64,000 nucleotides of DNA. It comes from Clostridiales bacterium (GTDB taxonomy: Bacteria; Bacillota; Clostridia; Oscillospirales; Oscillospiraceae). Numbering within the stretch: the first letter of the stretch is position 1; the number at the start of each line of letters is the position of its first letter. The translations under genes were made by a program, and so were the position numbers. The DNA is taken from contig JALFJQ010000007.1 in NCBI GenBank assembly GCA_022775085.1, positions 18,249 to 82,248 of the forward strand, written 5' to 3'. This document shows, one piece after another, positions 35,481-43,579 of the stretch. Under the pieces are notes generated by a model. The model worked only from the letters and a program-made list of their open reading frames with translations, did not search any database and was not told the origin of the DNA.

Positions 35481-35512
35481 GAGGGAGAAACTCGTTGAGT
35501 TTCTCCCTCCTC
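35481..35512 (-). terminator. Hairpin between ytfQ and ytfR
   Basis: GAGGGAGAAACTC pairs perfectly with GAGTTTCTCCCTC around a 3-nt loop, and the minus strand continues with TTTT. It could cause partial termination or protect the upstream ytfQ message, giving more binding protein than transporter. Confidence 0.65.
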
Positions 35513-35555
35513 TGCAAACTCAATCAAACGTATCTACAGCAGTCAGAACCTTCTA

Positions 35556-36623
35556 TTAGTAGGCACGTCCATCCAGGATCTCCTGGGTCATGGTGGTGGC
35601 GTAAGCGCTCTCAATGCCGGGGGCTACGAAAGCCTGATCCTCTACCAGAGTGTAGGTAGCGAACTCCTCGCCGGCCTCCATCTGCTGGATGATCTGCTCA
35701 ACGTAGGCAGCCTGGATGGGGTTGCACTCGACGTTGCAGTTGATCTTGCCTTCCAGGGTGTACTTCAGGCCGTCGTGGGTTGCGTCGTAGGAGATGATGA
35801 TGACATCGCCGTCCACGCCGTAGGTGATGCCGGCAGCATCCATGGCATCCATGGCGCCGTAGGCTTCGTTATCGTTCTGGCAGACAACAACATTGAACTT
35901 GCCGTTGTAGGACTTGATGAAGGACTCCATGACTTCCTGACCGCCTGTCTGAGTGAAGTCGCCGGACTGGGAGTCCAGAATGGTCCACTCGGGATGCTCA
36001 GCGGCAACCTCGTTGAAGCCGTTGGTACGGCCGATGGCAGCGGAGGAACCGACGGAGCCTTCGATGACCAGAATGTTGGCTTCGGCGCCGTTCAGGTACT
36101 CAGCCAGCCAGTCGCCGGCCAGCTTGCCCTCGACAGAGGTATCGGTGCCCAGGAAAGCGTCGTACATGGAAGGATCAGCATCGACCTGACGGTCAGCAAC
36201 GATGACGGGGATACCGGCATCCTTGGCTTCCTGCAGGACGGATTCCCAACCGGCGCTCTGGATGGGAGCCAGGATGATGTAGTCAACACCCTGCTGGATG
36301 GAGGTACGGACAGCCTCGATCTGGACAGCGTTGTCGTTGTCGCAGTCAACGAAAACCAGATCGTAGCCGTTCTCAGCGGAGAACACGTCCTGATAGTTCT
36401 TGGTGTTGGCGGTACGCCAGTCGGACTCGTGGCCCACCTGAGCGAAGCCGACAACGATCTTGCTGTCTTCCGCGGGAGCGGCAGCCTCGGTAGCGGCGGG
36501 AGCGGCGGCCTCGGTGGCAGCGGGGGCAGCGGCCTGAGTAGCGGCAGGGGCGGAAGAACCGCCGCAGGCAGCCAGGGCCAGAACCATGGTCAGAGCCAAC
36601 AGGATGCTAAGAATCTTCTTCAT
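35556..36623 (-). CDS. ytfQ: Sugar ABC transporter substrate-binding lipoprotein, YtfQ-like
   Basis: 355 residues. A lipoprotein signal ends LALAACGGSS, then comes an Ala/Pro/Thr-rich linker, then a periplasmic-binding-protein type 1 fold. Family-specific stretches are GFAQVGHESDWRTANTK, APIQSAGWESVLQEAKDAG, VIVADRQVD and SQSGDFTQTGGQEVMESFIK, which closely resemble YtfQ. It should bind a furanose-form sugar outside the membrane and hand it to YtfT/YjfF. Codon bias is strong. It is first in the operon. Confidence 0.92.
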   Translation of the reverse strand: MKKILSILLALTMVLALAACGGSSAPAATQAAAPAATEAAAPAATEAAAPAEDSKIVVGFAQVGHESDWRTANTKNYQDVFSAENGYDLVFVDCDNDNAVQIEAVRTSIQQGVDYIILAPIQSAGWESVLQEAKDAGIPVIVADRQVDADPSMYDAFLGTDTSVEGKLAGDWLAEYLNGAEANILVIEGSVGSSAAIGRTNGFNEVAAEHPEWTILDSQSGDFTQTGGQEVMESFIKSYNGKFNVVVCQNDNEAYGAMDAMDAAGITYGVDGDVIIISYDATHDGLKYTLEGKINCNVECNPIQAAYVEQIIQQMEAGEEFATYTLVEDQAFVAPGIESAYATTMTQEILDGRAY

Positions 36624-36681
36624 GATTGTTTCCTCGACTTTCTTGAATAAGTTTAGAGGCGTTCAAATAACCTCTGAGTGC

Positions 36682-36710
36682 ATTAAACCACAACTTTCCC
36701 GCCGCGTCAA
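36682..36710 (-). promoter_or_regulatory. Sigma-A promoter for the ytf-type operon
   Basis: Minus strand TTGACG, a 17-bp spacer and TTTAAT, about 60 bp upstream of ytfQ. Confidence 0.65.
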
Positions 36711-36732
36711 GGGTTTCTAGTGCATATTGCTC

Positions 36733-36794
36733 AATTTTGTATCCTTAAATAATACAAATTTTAGTGCACCATATCTATAATCAATACAAATCTT
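36733..36794 (-). promoter_or_regulatory. Candidate activator sites upstream of ytfQ
   Basis: AATTTTGTAT (36733) faces ATACAAATT (36752) as a near-perfect dyad. A second AATACAAAT occurs at 36783, 32 bp from the first (36751). The sites lie about 25-85 bp upstream of the -35, a typical place for an activator such as the AraC-type response regulator. Confidence 0.35.
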
Positions 36795-36863
36795 GGCGTT
36801 ATTTGGTTTTGAGTTTGTTTTTTACCGCCGGTCTGCCGGTTTTGTTCGTTTTTTTTACAAAGA

Positions 36864-36890
36864 TGCCGGGGCCCCGCTCAGGCCCCGGCA
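36864..36890. terminator. GC-rich hairpin
   Basis: TGCCGGGGCC pairs with GGCCCCGGCA around a 7-nt loop. It follows the decayed binding-protein remnant and is followed on the minus strand by T-rich sequence, so it is probably that gene's old terminator. Confidence 0.6.
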
Positions 36891-36964
36891 ATCGGCATTT
36901 TGCACACAATGGCGGTTAAAAAGGCGTAAGCAGCCAAAAAAGTCGACCTTTTTACGCTGCTATC

Positions 36965-37250
36965 TCAGTGTTCCCGCCCATCAATGATCTCCTGGGCGAG
37001 ATTTTCCTGCGTAAACTGCTGTTCTTTGATGTAATGCTGGGGGCATTTGCCCGGCCTCCATGGCACGGATGAGTGGCCCCAGAAAGGGGCTGCACTCCAC
37101 GTCCGGCGCGATTTTTCCTTCCATGCAGCGCCGCACGTATATCCATGCTGCTCCGGTTCCCCAATGGCGCCGAAGGCTTCGTCCCACCGGAACAGGATGT
37201 ACTCCTGCAAGAAATTGGGATTTGGCGGTTTGACGGGTTCGAGCGATATG
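36965..37250 (-). pseudogene. Decayed C-terminal remnant of a second YtfQ-like binding protein
   Basis: No intact ORF covers this stretch, but three consecutive pieces in two frames match the C-terminal third of YtfQ. They are WDEAFGAIGE (like NDNEAYGAMDA), MEGKIAPDVECSPFLGPL with RAMEAGQ (like LEGKINCNVECNPIQAAY and QMEAG), and NLAQEIIDGREH (like TMTQEILDGRAY). At least two frameshifts and a short deletion separate them. The N-terminal two thirds are gone. It lies 36 bp from the next gene's stop. Confidence 0.75.
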
Positions 37251-37254
37251 CGCT

Positions 37255-38619
37255 TTACTTTGCAATGTCCCGTGCTACGTGGACGCCGCTGGCGGAGGCG
37301 TGGGACAGGGAATGGGTGATGCCGCTGCCGTCGCCGATGATATACAGGCCGGGATAGCGGCTTTGCAGCTTTTCGTCCACTTCCACTTCCATGTTGTAGA
37401 ACTTGACCTCCACGCCGTAGAGGAGCGTATCGTCGTTGGCGGTGCCGGGAGCGACTTTATCCAGAGCGTAGATCATCTCAATGATGCCGTCCAGAATCCG
37501 CTTGGGCAGCACCAGGCTCAGGTCGCCGGGGGTGGCGTTGAGGGTAGGCGTCACGAAGGATTCCTCAATGCGGCTGGGGGTGGAGCGGCGGCCCCGGATC
37601 AGGTCGCCGAACCGCTGGACGATGACGCCGCCGCCCAGCATATTGCTCAGGCGGGCGATGGACTCGCCGTAGCCGTTGGAATCCTTGAAAGGCTCGGAGA
37701 AGTGCTTGGCAACCAGCAGAGCAAAGTTGGTGTTCTCCGTCTGCCGGGCCGGATCCTCGTAGCTGTGACCGTTGACGGTGATGATTCCGTTGGTATTCTC
37801 GTTGACCACCGCGCCTTTGGGGTTCATGCAGAAGGTGCGCACCTTGTCGCCGTACTGCTTGGTGCGATAGACGATCTTGCTTTCGTACAATTCGTCCGTC
37901 AGGTGGGAGAATACCTCCGCCGGAAGCTCCACCCGGACACCGATGTCCACACGGTTGGATTTCGTGGGGATCTCCAATTCCTTGCAGACCTTTTCCATCC
38001 ACTTGCTGCCGCTGCGGCCAACGGAAATAATACATTTTTCGCAGGTATAGGTCCTGTCAGCGCAGGAGATCTCATAGCCGCCGTCCAGAACTTTGACCTT
38101 CTCCACCGGGGTATCGAAGAAAAAGTCCACCTTGTCCTGTAAATAGGCGTACAGGTTTTCCAGCACCACATAGTTGATGTCCGTGCCAAGATGGCGCACG
38201 GAGGCATCCAGCAGGTGCAGGTCGTGCTGGATGCAGGCTTTCTTGAATTGGGTCCCGGCGGTGGAATAGAGCTTTGTCCCCGCGCCGCCGTAGCGCATAT
38301 TGATTTCGTCCACGTAGCGCATCAGCTCCAGGGCCTGCCGCTTGCCGATATATTCATACAGCGTACCGCCGAAGTCGTTGGTAATGTTGTATTTACCGTC
38401 AGAAAAAGCCCCCGCGCCGCCGAAGCCGCTCATTATGGAGCAGCTTTTGCAGCCGATGCAGGTCTTGATCTTTTCACCGTCAATGGGACAGCGGCGGCGG
38501 TTCAGGGCATGGCCCGCCTCAAAAACAGCAATACGTTTATTCGGGCAGCGCTGGGTCAGCTCGTAGGCAGAGAAGATGCCGCCGGGGCCCGCGCCGATGA
38601 TAATCACGTCATAATCCAT
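37255..38619 (-). CDS. FAD-dependent oxidoreductase, COG2509-like
   Basis: 454 residues from the ATG at 38619 behind GGAGGAACACC; the track's 481-residue version starts inside the upstream repeat. The N-terminal Rossmann motif is DYDVIIIGAGPGGIFSAYEL. A cysteine-rich block CIGCKSCSIMSGFGGAGAFSDG follows, and the C-terminus has YIIGDGSGITHSLSHASASG. The family (uncharacterised FAD-dependent dehydrogenases) has unknown substrates. It is apparently monocistronic. Confidence 0.88.
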   Translation of the reverse strand: MDYDVIIIGAGPGGIFSAYELTQRCPNKRIAVFEAGHALNRRRCPIDGEKIKTCIGCKSCSIMSGFGGAGAFSDGKYNITNDFGGTLYEYIGKRQALELMRYVDEINMRYGGAGTKLYSTAGTQFKKACIQHDLHLLDASVRHLGTDINYVVLENLYAYLQDKVDFFFDTPVEKVKVLDGGYEISCADRTYTCEKCIISVGRSGSKWMEKVCKELEIPTKSNRVDIGVRVELPAEVFSHLTDELYESKIVYRTKQYGDKVRTFCMNPKGAVVNENTNGIITVNGHSYEDPARQTENTNFALLVAKHFSEPFKDSNGYGESIARLSNMLGGGVIVQRFGDLIRGRRSTPSRIEESFVTPTLNATPGDLSLVLPKRILDGIIEMIYALDKVAPGTANDDTLLYGVEVKFYNMEVEVDEKLQSRYPGLYIIGDGSGITHSLSHASASGVHVARDIAK

Positions 38620-38648
38620 GGTGTTCCTCCAATATCTGTGCATTTCTG

Positions 38649-38811
38649 AGGAAACTCTGAATAAATTGTCTGCGGCTGGCCGCCGAATCTTTTGCCCCAT
38701 CCGTTCAGTTCTGAAAGTGGGAAATACATACAGTATTCCTCCGCTTTCAGAACTCTCGGCTGAGCCAAAATCTTCTACTGCCAGCTCTTGCCGATTTAAT
38801 CAGAGCTTCCC
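38649..38811. repeat. 163-bp palindromic MITE-like element
   Basis: The two ends are imperfect inverted repeats: CTCTGAATAAAT at the left and ATTTAATCAGAG at the right. The similarity continues along nearly the whole of both arms, to the perfect inner pair AGTTCTGAAAG (38707) and CTTTCAGAACT (38744), with GGGAAATACATACAGTATTCC at the centre. The whole element could fold as one long hairpin. It has no coding capacity. Confidence 0.7.
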
Positions 38812-38907
38812 TAACAGTTCCTGCTGCTTGCCTATTCAGTATAGCCCATCCGACACAAATATGCAAGGGCAGAAAAAACGCGCCGTTTACCGCGGCGCGT
38901 TCACAGA

Positions 38908-40035
38908 TCACAGTGTTCGGATAAAATCCGCCATCCGGTCCATGCCCTTCTTCAAATCGGCATCGGAACAGCAGCAGGACAGCCGGATGTAGCCCTCGCT
39001 GCCGAAGCAGCTTCCCGGCACGGCGGCAACGGCGGCTTCCCGGATCATCCGGGTGCAGAACGCGGCACTGTCCATGCCGAATTTCCGGATGTCTACAAAA
39101 ACATAGAAAGCGCCCTCCGGCTCCGGGAAGGACAGGCCCATGTCCCGCAGACGGCCCGTGATATAAGCCCGGCGTTTTGCGTAAGTGTCCCGCATAGGAC
39201 TGGGATCGGTTTTCAGGGCTTCCACGCAGGCCTCCTGCACGAAAGTGGGCACGGCGGCGATCTCCGCGGCGCTGAGCAGCAGAAGCCGATCCATCACGTA
39301 GTCCGGGCAGGTCAGATAGCCCACCCGCCAGCCGGTCATGGCGTAGGGCTTACTGAAGCTCTGGCACAAAATCAGCTGATCCTTCAATTCCGGGTCAAGG
39401 CTCAGGTCGGGGCAGTTCCCATCCGACAGCTGGCTGTATACATTGTCGCTGATGATGAAAATAGGCTTTCCCAGCACCGCCGCCTTTACGTTCGCTATGC
39501 TTTCTTCGTTCAGAACAACGCCGGTGGGATTGCAGGGGGAATTGAGGATAATTGCCTTGGTTTTCGGGGTAATTGCCCCTTCCAGCGCTTCCTTTGTAAT
39601 CTGAAATCCGGTTTTTGTCACGTCCAGATGGATGGTTTTCACTCCTGCCACGGTGGCGATGGTTTCGTACAGGACGAAGCCGGGAGTTGGGACGATGACC
39701 TCCTCGCCGGGGTTCAGAATGCCGAGTAAGGCGGTAAACAGGGCATGGGTTGCCCCCACGGTGATGAGCACCTGCTCCGGCGTGACGGTGTGGCCCCGGC
39801 CCGCTTCGTAGTCCGCCACGGCTTTACGCAGAGCGGCAGTACCCTGATTGGGGGCGTAGTGGGTCTGGCCCGCGTTCAGGGAAGCGATGGCGGCGGCCTT
39901 GATTTCCTCCGGGGTGTCGAAATCCGGCTCTCCGATGGTCAGCATAACACAGTCAGGCACTTCCTTCGCCATGTTGGTGTATACCCGTATGGCGCTGCGT
40001 TTTAATGTGGACAAGTTCTGATTTAGTGGAATCAT
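38908..40035 (-). CDS. patA: Pyridoxal-phosphate aminotransferase, N-acetyl-LL-diaminopimelate type
   Basis: 375 residues of fold type I. It has TIGEPDFDTPEEIKAAA, the cofactor-stacking NSPCNPTGVV, the Schiff-base lysine in CQSFSKPYAMTGWRVGY, and the carboxylate-binding Arg in IRLSCC. It overlaps the deacetylase gene by 4 bp. With that gene and dapH it fits the acetylated route to meso-diaminopimelate, where it aminates N-acetyl-2-amino-6-oxopimelate. Class I aminotransferases are promiscuous, so the name rests on context. Confidence 0.85.
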   Translation of the reverse strand: MIPLNQNLSTLKRSAIRVYTNMAKEVPDCVMLTIGEPDFDTPEEIKAAAIASLNAGQTHYAPNQGTAALRKAVADYEAGRGHTVTPEQVLITVGATHALFTALLGILNPGEEVIVPTPGFVLYETIATVAGVKTIHLDVTKTGFQITKEALEGAITPKTKAIILNSPCNPTGVVLNEESIANVKAAVLGKPIFIISDNVYSQLSDGNCPDLSLDPELKDQLILCQSFSKPYAMTGWRVGYLTCPDYVMDRLLLLSAAEIAAVPTFVQEACVEALKTDPSPMRDTYAKRRAYITGRLRDMGLSFPEPEGAFYVFVDIRKFGMDSAAFCTRMIREAAVAAVPGSCFGSEGYIRLSCCCSDADLKKGMDRMADFIRTL

Positions 40036-41120
40036 AGGGAAGTTTCCGCCAGTTTCTCGAAGAAATCGGCGCCTTTCAGAAGAATGGTTTCATCAAAATC
40101 GAAGGTATCAGTGTGCAGAGCGGGCACGTTCCCCAACCCAAGGAAGAAGAACAGGCCCGGTAAGCTCTTTTGATACCAGGAAAAATCCTCGGCGGTCATG
40201 CTGGGGCTTTCCAGCGTCTGGAAGGGCAGGGCGGCCTGCACTCGGTCATATAATTCCGGCGGATTCATGACTGCGGGATACCCGTCGCTGAGGTGGAGCT
40301 GCACGGTACAGCCGTATTTTTTCTCCACAGCCCTGCCGATGCCCGCCAGTCCCGCCGCCAGTTCCTCAAACACCTCGTCCTGAAAGGCCCGGAGGGAGCC
40401 TTCCATGTGGGTGTGGGCAGACAGGGCGTTGCGGACGGTTCCGCTCTGAAATTTTCCGAATTTCAGAAGGCGGAACACAGAATCAGGGAGTTTCTTCTCC
40501 ATTTCCATGGCTTTTTGGTAGAATTCAATACCGGCCATCAGGGCATCCACGCCCTCCGCGGCTTTGGCGATGTGGGCGGATTTACCGTAAATATCCACGT
40601 TGACCTCGCTGGAACGGGCCATCAGCTCCTGCCGCCGGCTTGCCATAACCCCGCCTTCCAGTTCCGGCCACAGGTGCAGACCGAAAATGGCCTTCGCGTT
40701 ATATTCCGTAAACACGCCGCTGTCGCAAATATCCTTCGCCCCGCCGGTAGTCTCCTCGGCGCTCTGGAACACCAGCAGTATGTTCTGGGGCAGGCCATTC
40801 TTTTTACTCAGGCGGCGGGCCAGTTCCAGAAGGATCGCCATGTGCCCGTCGTGGCCGCAGGCGTGCATACAGCCCTCATGCCGGGAAGCGTAAGCCGCAC
40901 CGGTTTTCTCCGCGATGGGCAGGGCGTCCGCGTCCGCCCGAAAGGCGATGGCATCCGCTTTTCCAAAATCAAAAAAAGCGCACAAGCTGCCCTCCACCGG
41001 TGAAAACACCCGGCAGTTCAGGCCGGATAATGCCTGATGGAGGTATGCAAAGGTCTCCGGCAGAGACTTGTGAAGCTCTGGAATTTGGTGCAGCGCCCGC
41101 CGGTCATCACGAATGGTCAT
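40032..41120 (-). CDS. dapL: N-acetyldiaminopimelate deacetylase (M20 family)
   Basis: 362 residues from the ATG at 41120, behind AGGAGGGG; the track's start at 41285 overlaps dapH. It is an M20 dinuclear metallohydrolase with FRADADALPIAEKTG, HACGHDGHMA, the catalytic Glu pair in FQSAEETTGGAKD, and a C-terminal SMTAEDFSWY. In this context it removes the acetyl group to give LL-diaminopimelate. M20D relatives also hydrolyse hippurate or IAA-amino acids, so the neighbouring dapH is the main argument. Confidence 0.88.
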   Translation of the reverse strand: MTIRDDRRALHQIPELHKSLPETFAYLHQALSGLNCRVFSPVEGSLCAFFDFGKADAIAFRADADALPIAEKTGAAYASRHEGCMHACGHDGHMAILLELARRLSKKNGLPQNILLVFQSAEETTGGAKDICDSGVFTEYNAKAIFGLHLWPELEGGVMASRRQELMARSSEVNVDIYGKSAHIAKAAEGVDALMAGIEFYQKAMEMEKKLPDSVFRLLKFGKFQSGTVRNALSAHTHMEGSLRAFQDEVFEELAAGLAGIGRAVEKKYGCTVQLHLSDGYPAVMNPPELYDRVQAALPFQTLESPSMTAEDFSWYQKSLPGLFFFLGLGNVPALHTDTFDFDETILLKGADFFEKLAETSL

Positions 41121-41144
41121 ATCCACCCCTCCTATTTTGGTAAG

Positions 41145-41173
41145 ATTATACGCCAAATTCATAAGCCTGTCAA
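41145..41173 (-). promoter_or_regulatory. Consensus promoter for the deacetylase-aminotransferase operon
   Basis: Minus strand TTGACA, a 17-bp spacer and TATAAT, a perfect consensus 25 bp before the ATG. Confidence 0.85.
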
Positions 41174-41181
41174 TTTTCTTC

Positions 41182-41210
41182 TTGTCAATTTGCCCAAATA
41201 ATGATAGAAT
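41182..41210 (+). promoter_or_regulatory. Promoter for dapH
   Basis: TTGTCA, a 17-bp spacer and TAGAAT, back to back with the divergent promoter. No lysine riboswitch is seen in the 124-bp gap. Confidence 0.65.
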
Positions 41211-41244
41211 TTTAGGCAATACTAAATAATAAGGAGACTGAGAC

Positions 41245-41937
41245 ATGAACGCGCAGGAAATCATTGAATACATCCGCACCTCCAAGAAAAAGACCCCGGT
41301 GAAGGTCTACGTCTGGGAGAAAGCCCCCGTCGCTTTCCCGAACTGCCGGGAATTCCCCGCAGGGGAAGGCTGCAAGATCGTTTTCGGCGACTGGACGGAT
41401 GTGAAGCCCGTGCTGGAAGTCAATGAATTCGAGCATCTGGAGATTGAAAACGACTGCCGCAACTCCGCCATCCCCATGCTGGACCTGAAGGACATCCCCG
41501 CCCGCATTGAACCGGGCGCCATCATTCGGGAACAGGTGGAGATCGGCAGAAATGCCGTCATCATGATGGGCGCGGTCATCAACATCGGCGCGGTGGTCGG
41601 CGAGGGAACCATGATCGACATGGGCGCTGTGCTGGGCGGCCGGGCCACCGTGGGCAAAAACTGCCACGTAGGCGCCGGCGCGGTGCTGGCCGGTGTCGTA
41701 GAGCCTGCCTCCGCCACCCCCGTCATCGTGGAGGACAACGTACTCATCGGCGCCAACGCCGTGGTCATTGAGGGCTGCCGCATTGGCCACGACGCGGTGG
41801 TCGCCGCCGGTGCCGTGGTGGTAGGTGATGTGGCTCCCAACACCGTGGTAGCAGGATGCCCCGCCCGGGTCATCAAGCAGAAGGACGAGAAAACCGCCGG
41901 AAAGACCGCACTGGTGGACGCTCTGCGGGCACTGTAA
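41245..41937 (+). CDS. dapH: Tetrahydrodipicolinate N-acetyltransferase
   Basis: 230 residues. A helical N-terminal domain ([20 protein letters not shown], about residues 1-85) precedes a left-handed beta-helix of hexapeptide repeats ([32 protein letters not shown]). The closing motif is [19 protein letters not shown]. It transfers acetyl from acetyl-CoA to tetrahydrodipicolinate, committing the flow to the acetylated diaminopimelate branch completed by the two divergent genes. Confidence 0.95.
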   Translation: MNAQEIIEYIRTSKKKTPVKVYVWEKAPVAFPNCREFPAGEGCKIVFGDWTDVKPVLEVNEFEHLEIENDCRNSAIPMLDLKDIPARIEPGAIIREQVEIGRNAVIMMGAVINIGAVVGEGTMIDMGAVLGGRATVGKNCHVGAGAVLAGVVEPASATPVIVEDNVLIGANAVVIEGCRIGHDAVVAAGAVVVGDVAPNTVVAGCPARVIKQKDEKTAGKTALVDALRAL

Positions 41938-41947
41938 TGAAAAGGAA

Positions 41948-41976
41948 TCCCGGCAGGCATCGCCTGCCGGGAAGTT
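41948..41976 (+). terminator. dapH terminator
   Basis: TCCCGGCAGGC pairs with GCCTGCCGGGA, followed by AGTTTTG, just after the stop. Confidence 0.75.
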
Positions 41977-41989
41977 TTGTAAGCAGAGG

Positions 41990-42056
41990 TTGGAAAACAG
42001 GGAGAATCTGGCCCTTCCTTGTCGAATTATGCGGTGCAGCCTTAACTTGCCAGCTG
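41990..42056. repeat. Fragment of the palindromic repeat family
   Basis: The segment GAATTATGCGGTGCAGCC is nearly identical to GAATTATGCGGCGCAGCC near 13880. Only this flank is recognisable here. Confidence 0.35.
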
Positions 42057-42072
42057 TTTTGCTGTCTCACCG

Positions 42073-42756
42073 TCACAGAAGATAACTGACGGCATAGAGG
42101 ATCACCAGATGGATGGGATAGTACAGGTAGAATACCCAGCCCAGGCGATATTTGCCCCGCTGACCGTTGTACAGGGCCACCAGCGGCACGGTGAGCATGG
42201 CCCACCATTGCAGCCCGCCCAGAGACAAACACAGCAGAAGTGTACCCAGTGCGAATGCCACAACGTCCCGGCCGCCGAAGTAGACAATCACCGGCAGCAG
42301 CACGCCCCAGATGCCGTAATCCACATGGAAGCCGGGCAGGAGCAGACTCAGCTTTTCACAGACAAAATAGACACCAAGGAACAGGACGGCGGTGGTGAGA
42401 ACGGCACCGGGCGTCCTCTTTTTTTGTGCCCATTCCACCGCGCAGATCAGCGCCACCGACGCGGAGAAGGTCACCAGGATGCACTGGTACAGGGAACGGT
42501 CAACCAGTGTGTAGACCACCTGACACACCGCAGCCAGCCCTGCCAGCCGCAGAAAATAGGCCCTTCGGTCATGGGTGTAGAAGCAGCCCTCGGCGATCAT
42601 GTAGGCGTAAATGGGCATGGCCAGTCTGCCGATGACGCGAAGAAACCGGTACTGGGGCAGCAGAATGGCTCCAATGTGGTCGATGGTCATGGTGAGCATG
42701 GCAAGGAGCTTCAGCTGGTTTCCGGTGAGTCCGAACCGGGAGCGGATGGCGTTCAT
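42073..42756 (-). CDS. TraX-like multi-spanning membrane protein
   Basis: 227 residues from the ATG at 42756, behind AAAAGGAGGTGG. It begins GLTGNQLKLLAMLTMTIDHIG, then RFLRVIGRLAMPIYAYMIAEG, both typical of the TraX family, and has about seven membrane segments. F-plasmid TraX acetylates pilin, but chromosomal Firmicute copies are not known to work in conjugation. They resemble integral membrane acyltransferases. No conjugation genes are nearby. Confidence 0.85.
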   Translation of the reverse strand: MNAIRSRFGLTGNQLKLLAMLTMTIDHIGAILLPQYRFLRVIGRLAMPIYAYMIAEGCFYTHDRRAYFLRLAGLAAVCQVVYTLVDRSLYQCILVTFSASVALICAVEWAQKKRTPGAVLTTAVLFLGVYFVCEKLSLLLPGFHVDYGIWGVLLPVIVYFGGRDVVAFALGTLLLCLSLGGLQWWAMLTVPLVALYNGQRGKYRLGWVFYLYYPIHLVILYAVSYLL

Positions 42757-42836
42757 AAAGGCCACCTCCTTTTGCGGGATTATTATACCATTGCCTGGCC
42801 CGCCCGTCAATCCGATGCCGGGATGACGGACGTGCT

Positions 42837-43215
42837 CGTACGTACGTACATAGTGAAAACCCCATATTCACCTGTTGCGCCGCACAGGCAGGATCTGCCA
42901 TAGGCCAGTGGCTGAGGGCCGTCGTCACACATCCTTTGGCCCCTCGAAGGGAGCTGCTCAGGAAGATGGTGAATGATCCTTTCGGCAATGACATGCTGGT
43001 TCGCTAAATTCCCCTTTCGTGGATTTGTACCCCAGCCCTACCGTAGGTGACGATGTTTTCCTTTCGCCCAGCAATCCCTTTCCCCGGCAATGCCATCTGC
43101 CGGAAACAGGAACATAAAAAACACGGAACCAGAAACGCTGCGTACATACATACCATACGGCTGGGAATTGCGCTGTAAAAGAGTGACTTGGGGTTTTTAC
43201 TACGTACGTACGTAC
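42837..43215. repeat. 379-bp element bounded by TACGTACG terminal inverted repeats
   Basis: The left end CGTACGTACGTACATAGTGA, continuing AAAACCCCA, matches the inverted right end TGGGGTTTTTACTACGTACG (43189-43215). Between them is no ORF with a start, ribosome site and normal codon use, but there are short stem-forming blocks such as CCCCTCGAAGGG. It fills most of the 535-bp gap between the TraX-like gene and pspC. It looks like a non-autonomous mobile element or a structured RNA locus. Confidence 0.65.
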
Positions 43216-43291
43216 AAAAACCGCCGCGGCCTACCTGAATCAGGCAGACAGCGGCGGCGAATGGACAGGGTTAACTACAATCCCGGCTGCC

Positions 43292-43504
43292 TCACAGCTT
43301 CTCCCCCTCAATATACTGGGGCCGCTGGGGGATGATGACGGCGGCGATGATGTAGGCCCACAGCCCCATGCCGCCGCAGAAGCCTAAGATGACCCATGCC
43401 AGCCGCACCAGCGTGGGGTCAATGTCGAAAAACTCACCGATGCCGCCGCAGACCCCCGCCAGCATGGCATTCTCCCGGGAACGATACAACTTTTTGCCTT
43501 TCAT
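43292..43504 (-). CDS. PspC domain membrane protein
   Basis: 70 residues: a single PspC domain (LYRSRENAMLAGVCGGIGEF, then DIDPTLVRLAWVIL) with one or two membrane segments and a short tail. PspC proteins act in envelope stress responses in Proteobacteria; in Firmicutes short versions are common and mostly uncharacterised. It has a GGAGGAAGTC site and is apparently transcribed alone. Confidence 0.9.
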   Translation of the reverse strand: MKGKKLYRSRENAMLAGVCGGIGEFFDIDPTLVRLAWVILGFCGGMGLWAYIIAAVIIPQRPQYIEGEKL

Positions 43505-43579
43505 GATGACTTCCTCCTGTCATGTATTTCTTATGGCCTTATTATACGCGAAAAGAAGGTACTTCGATAGGCAGTTTTT

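Noticed and set aside
41121-41244. Lysine riboswitch or T-box between the deacetylase gene and dapH
   Set aside because: The 124-bp gap is filled by two divergent promoters and leaves no room for either aptamer; no T-box sequence is present.
42569-42994. 141-residue minus ORF crossing the TraX-like gene and the 379-bp element
   Set aside because: It is in a different frame from the TraX-like gene and spans the terminal repeat, with no ribosome site. It is best read as non-coding element sequence.
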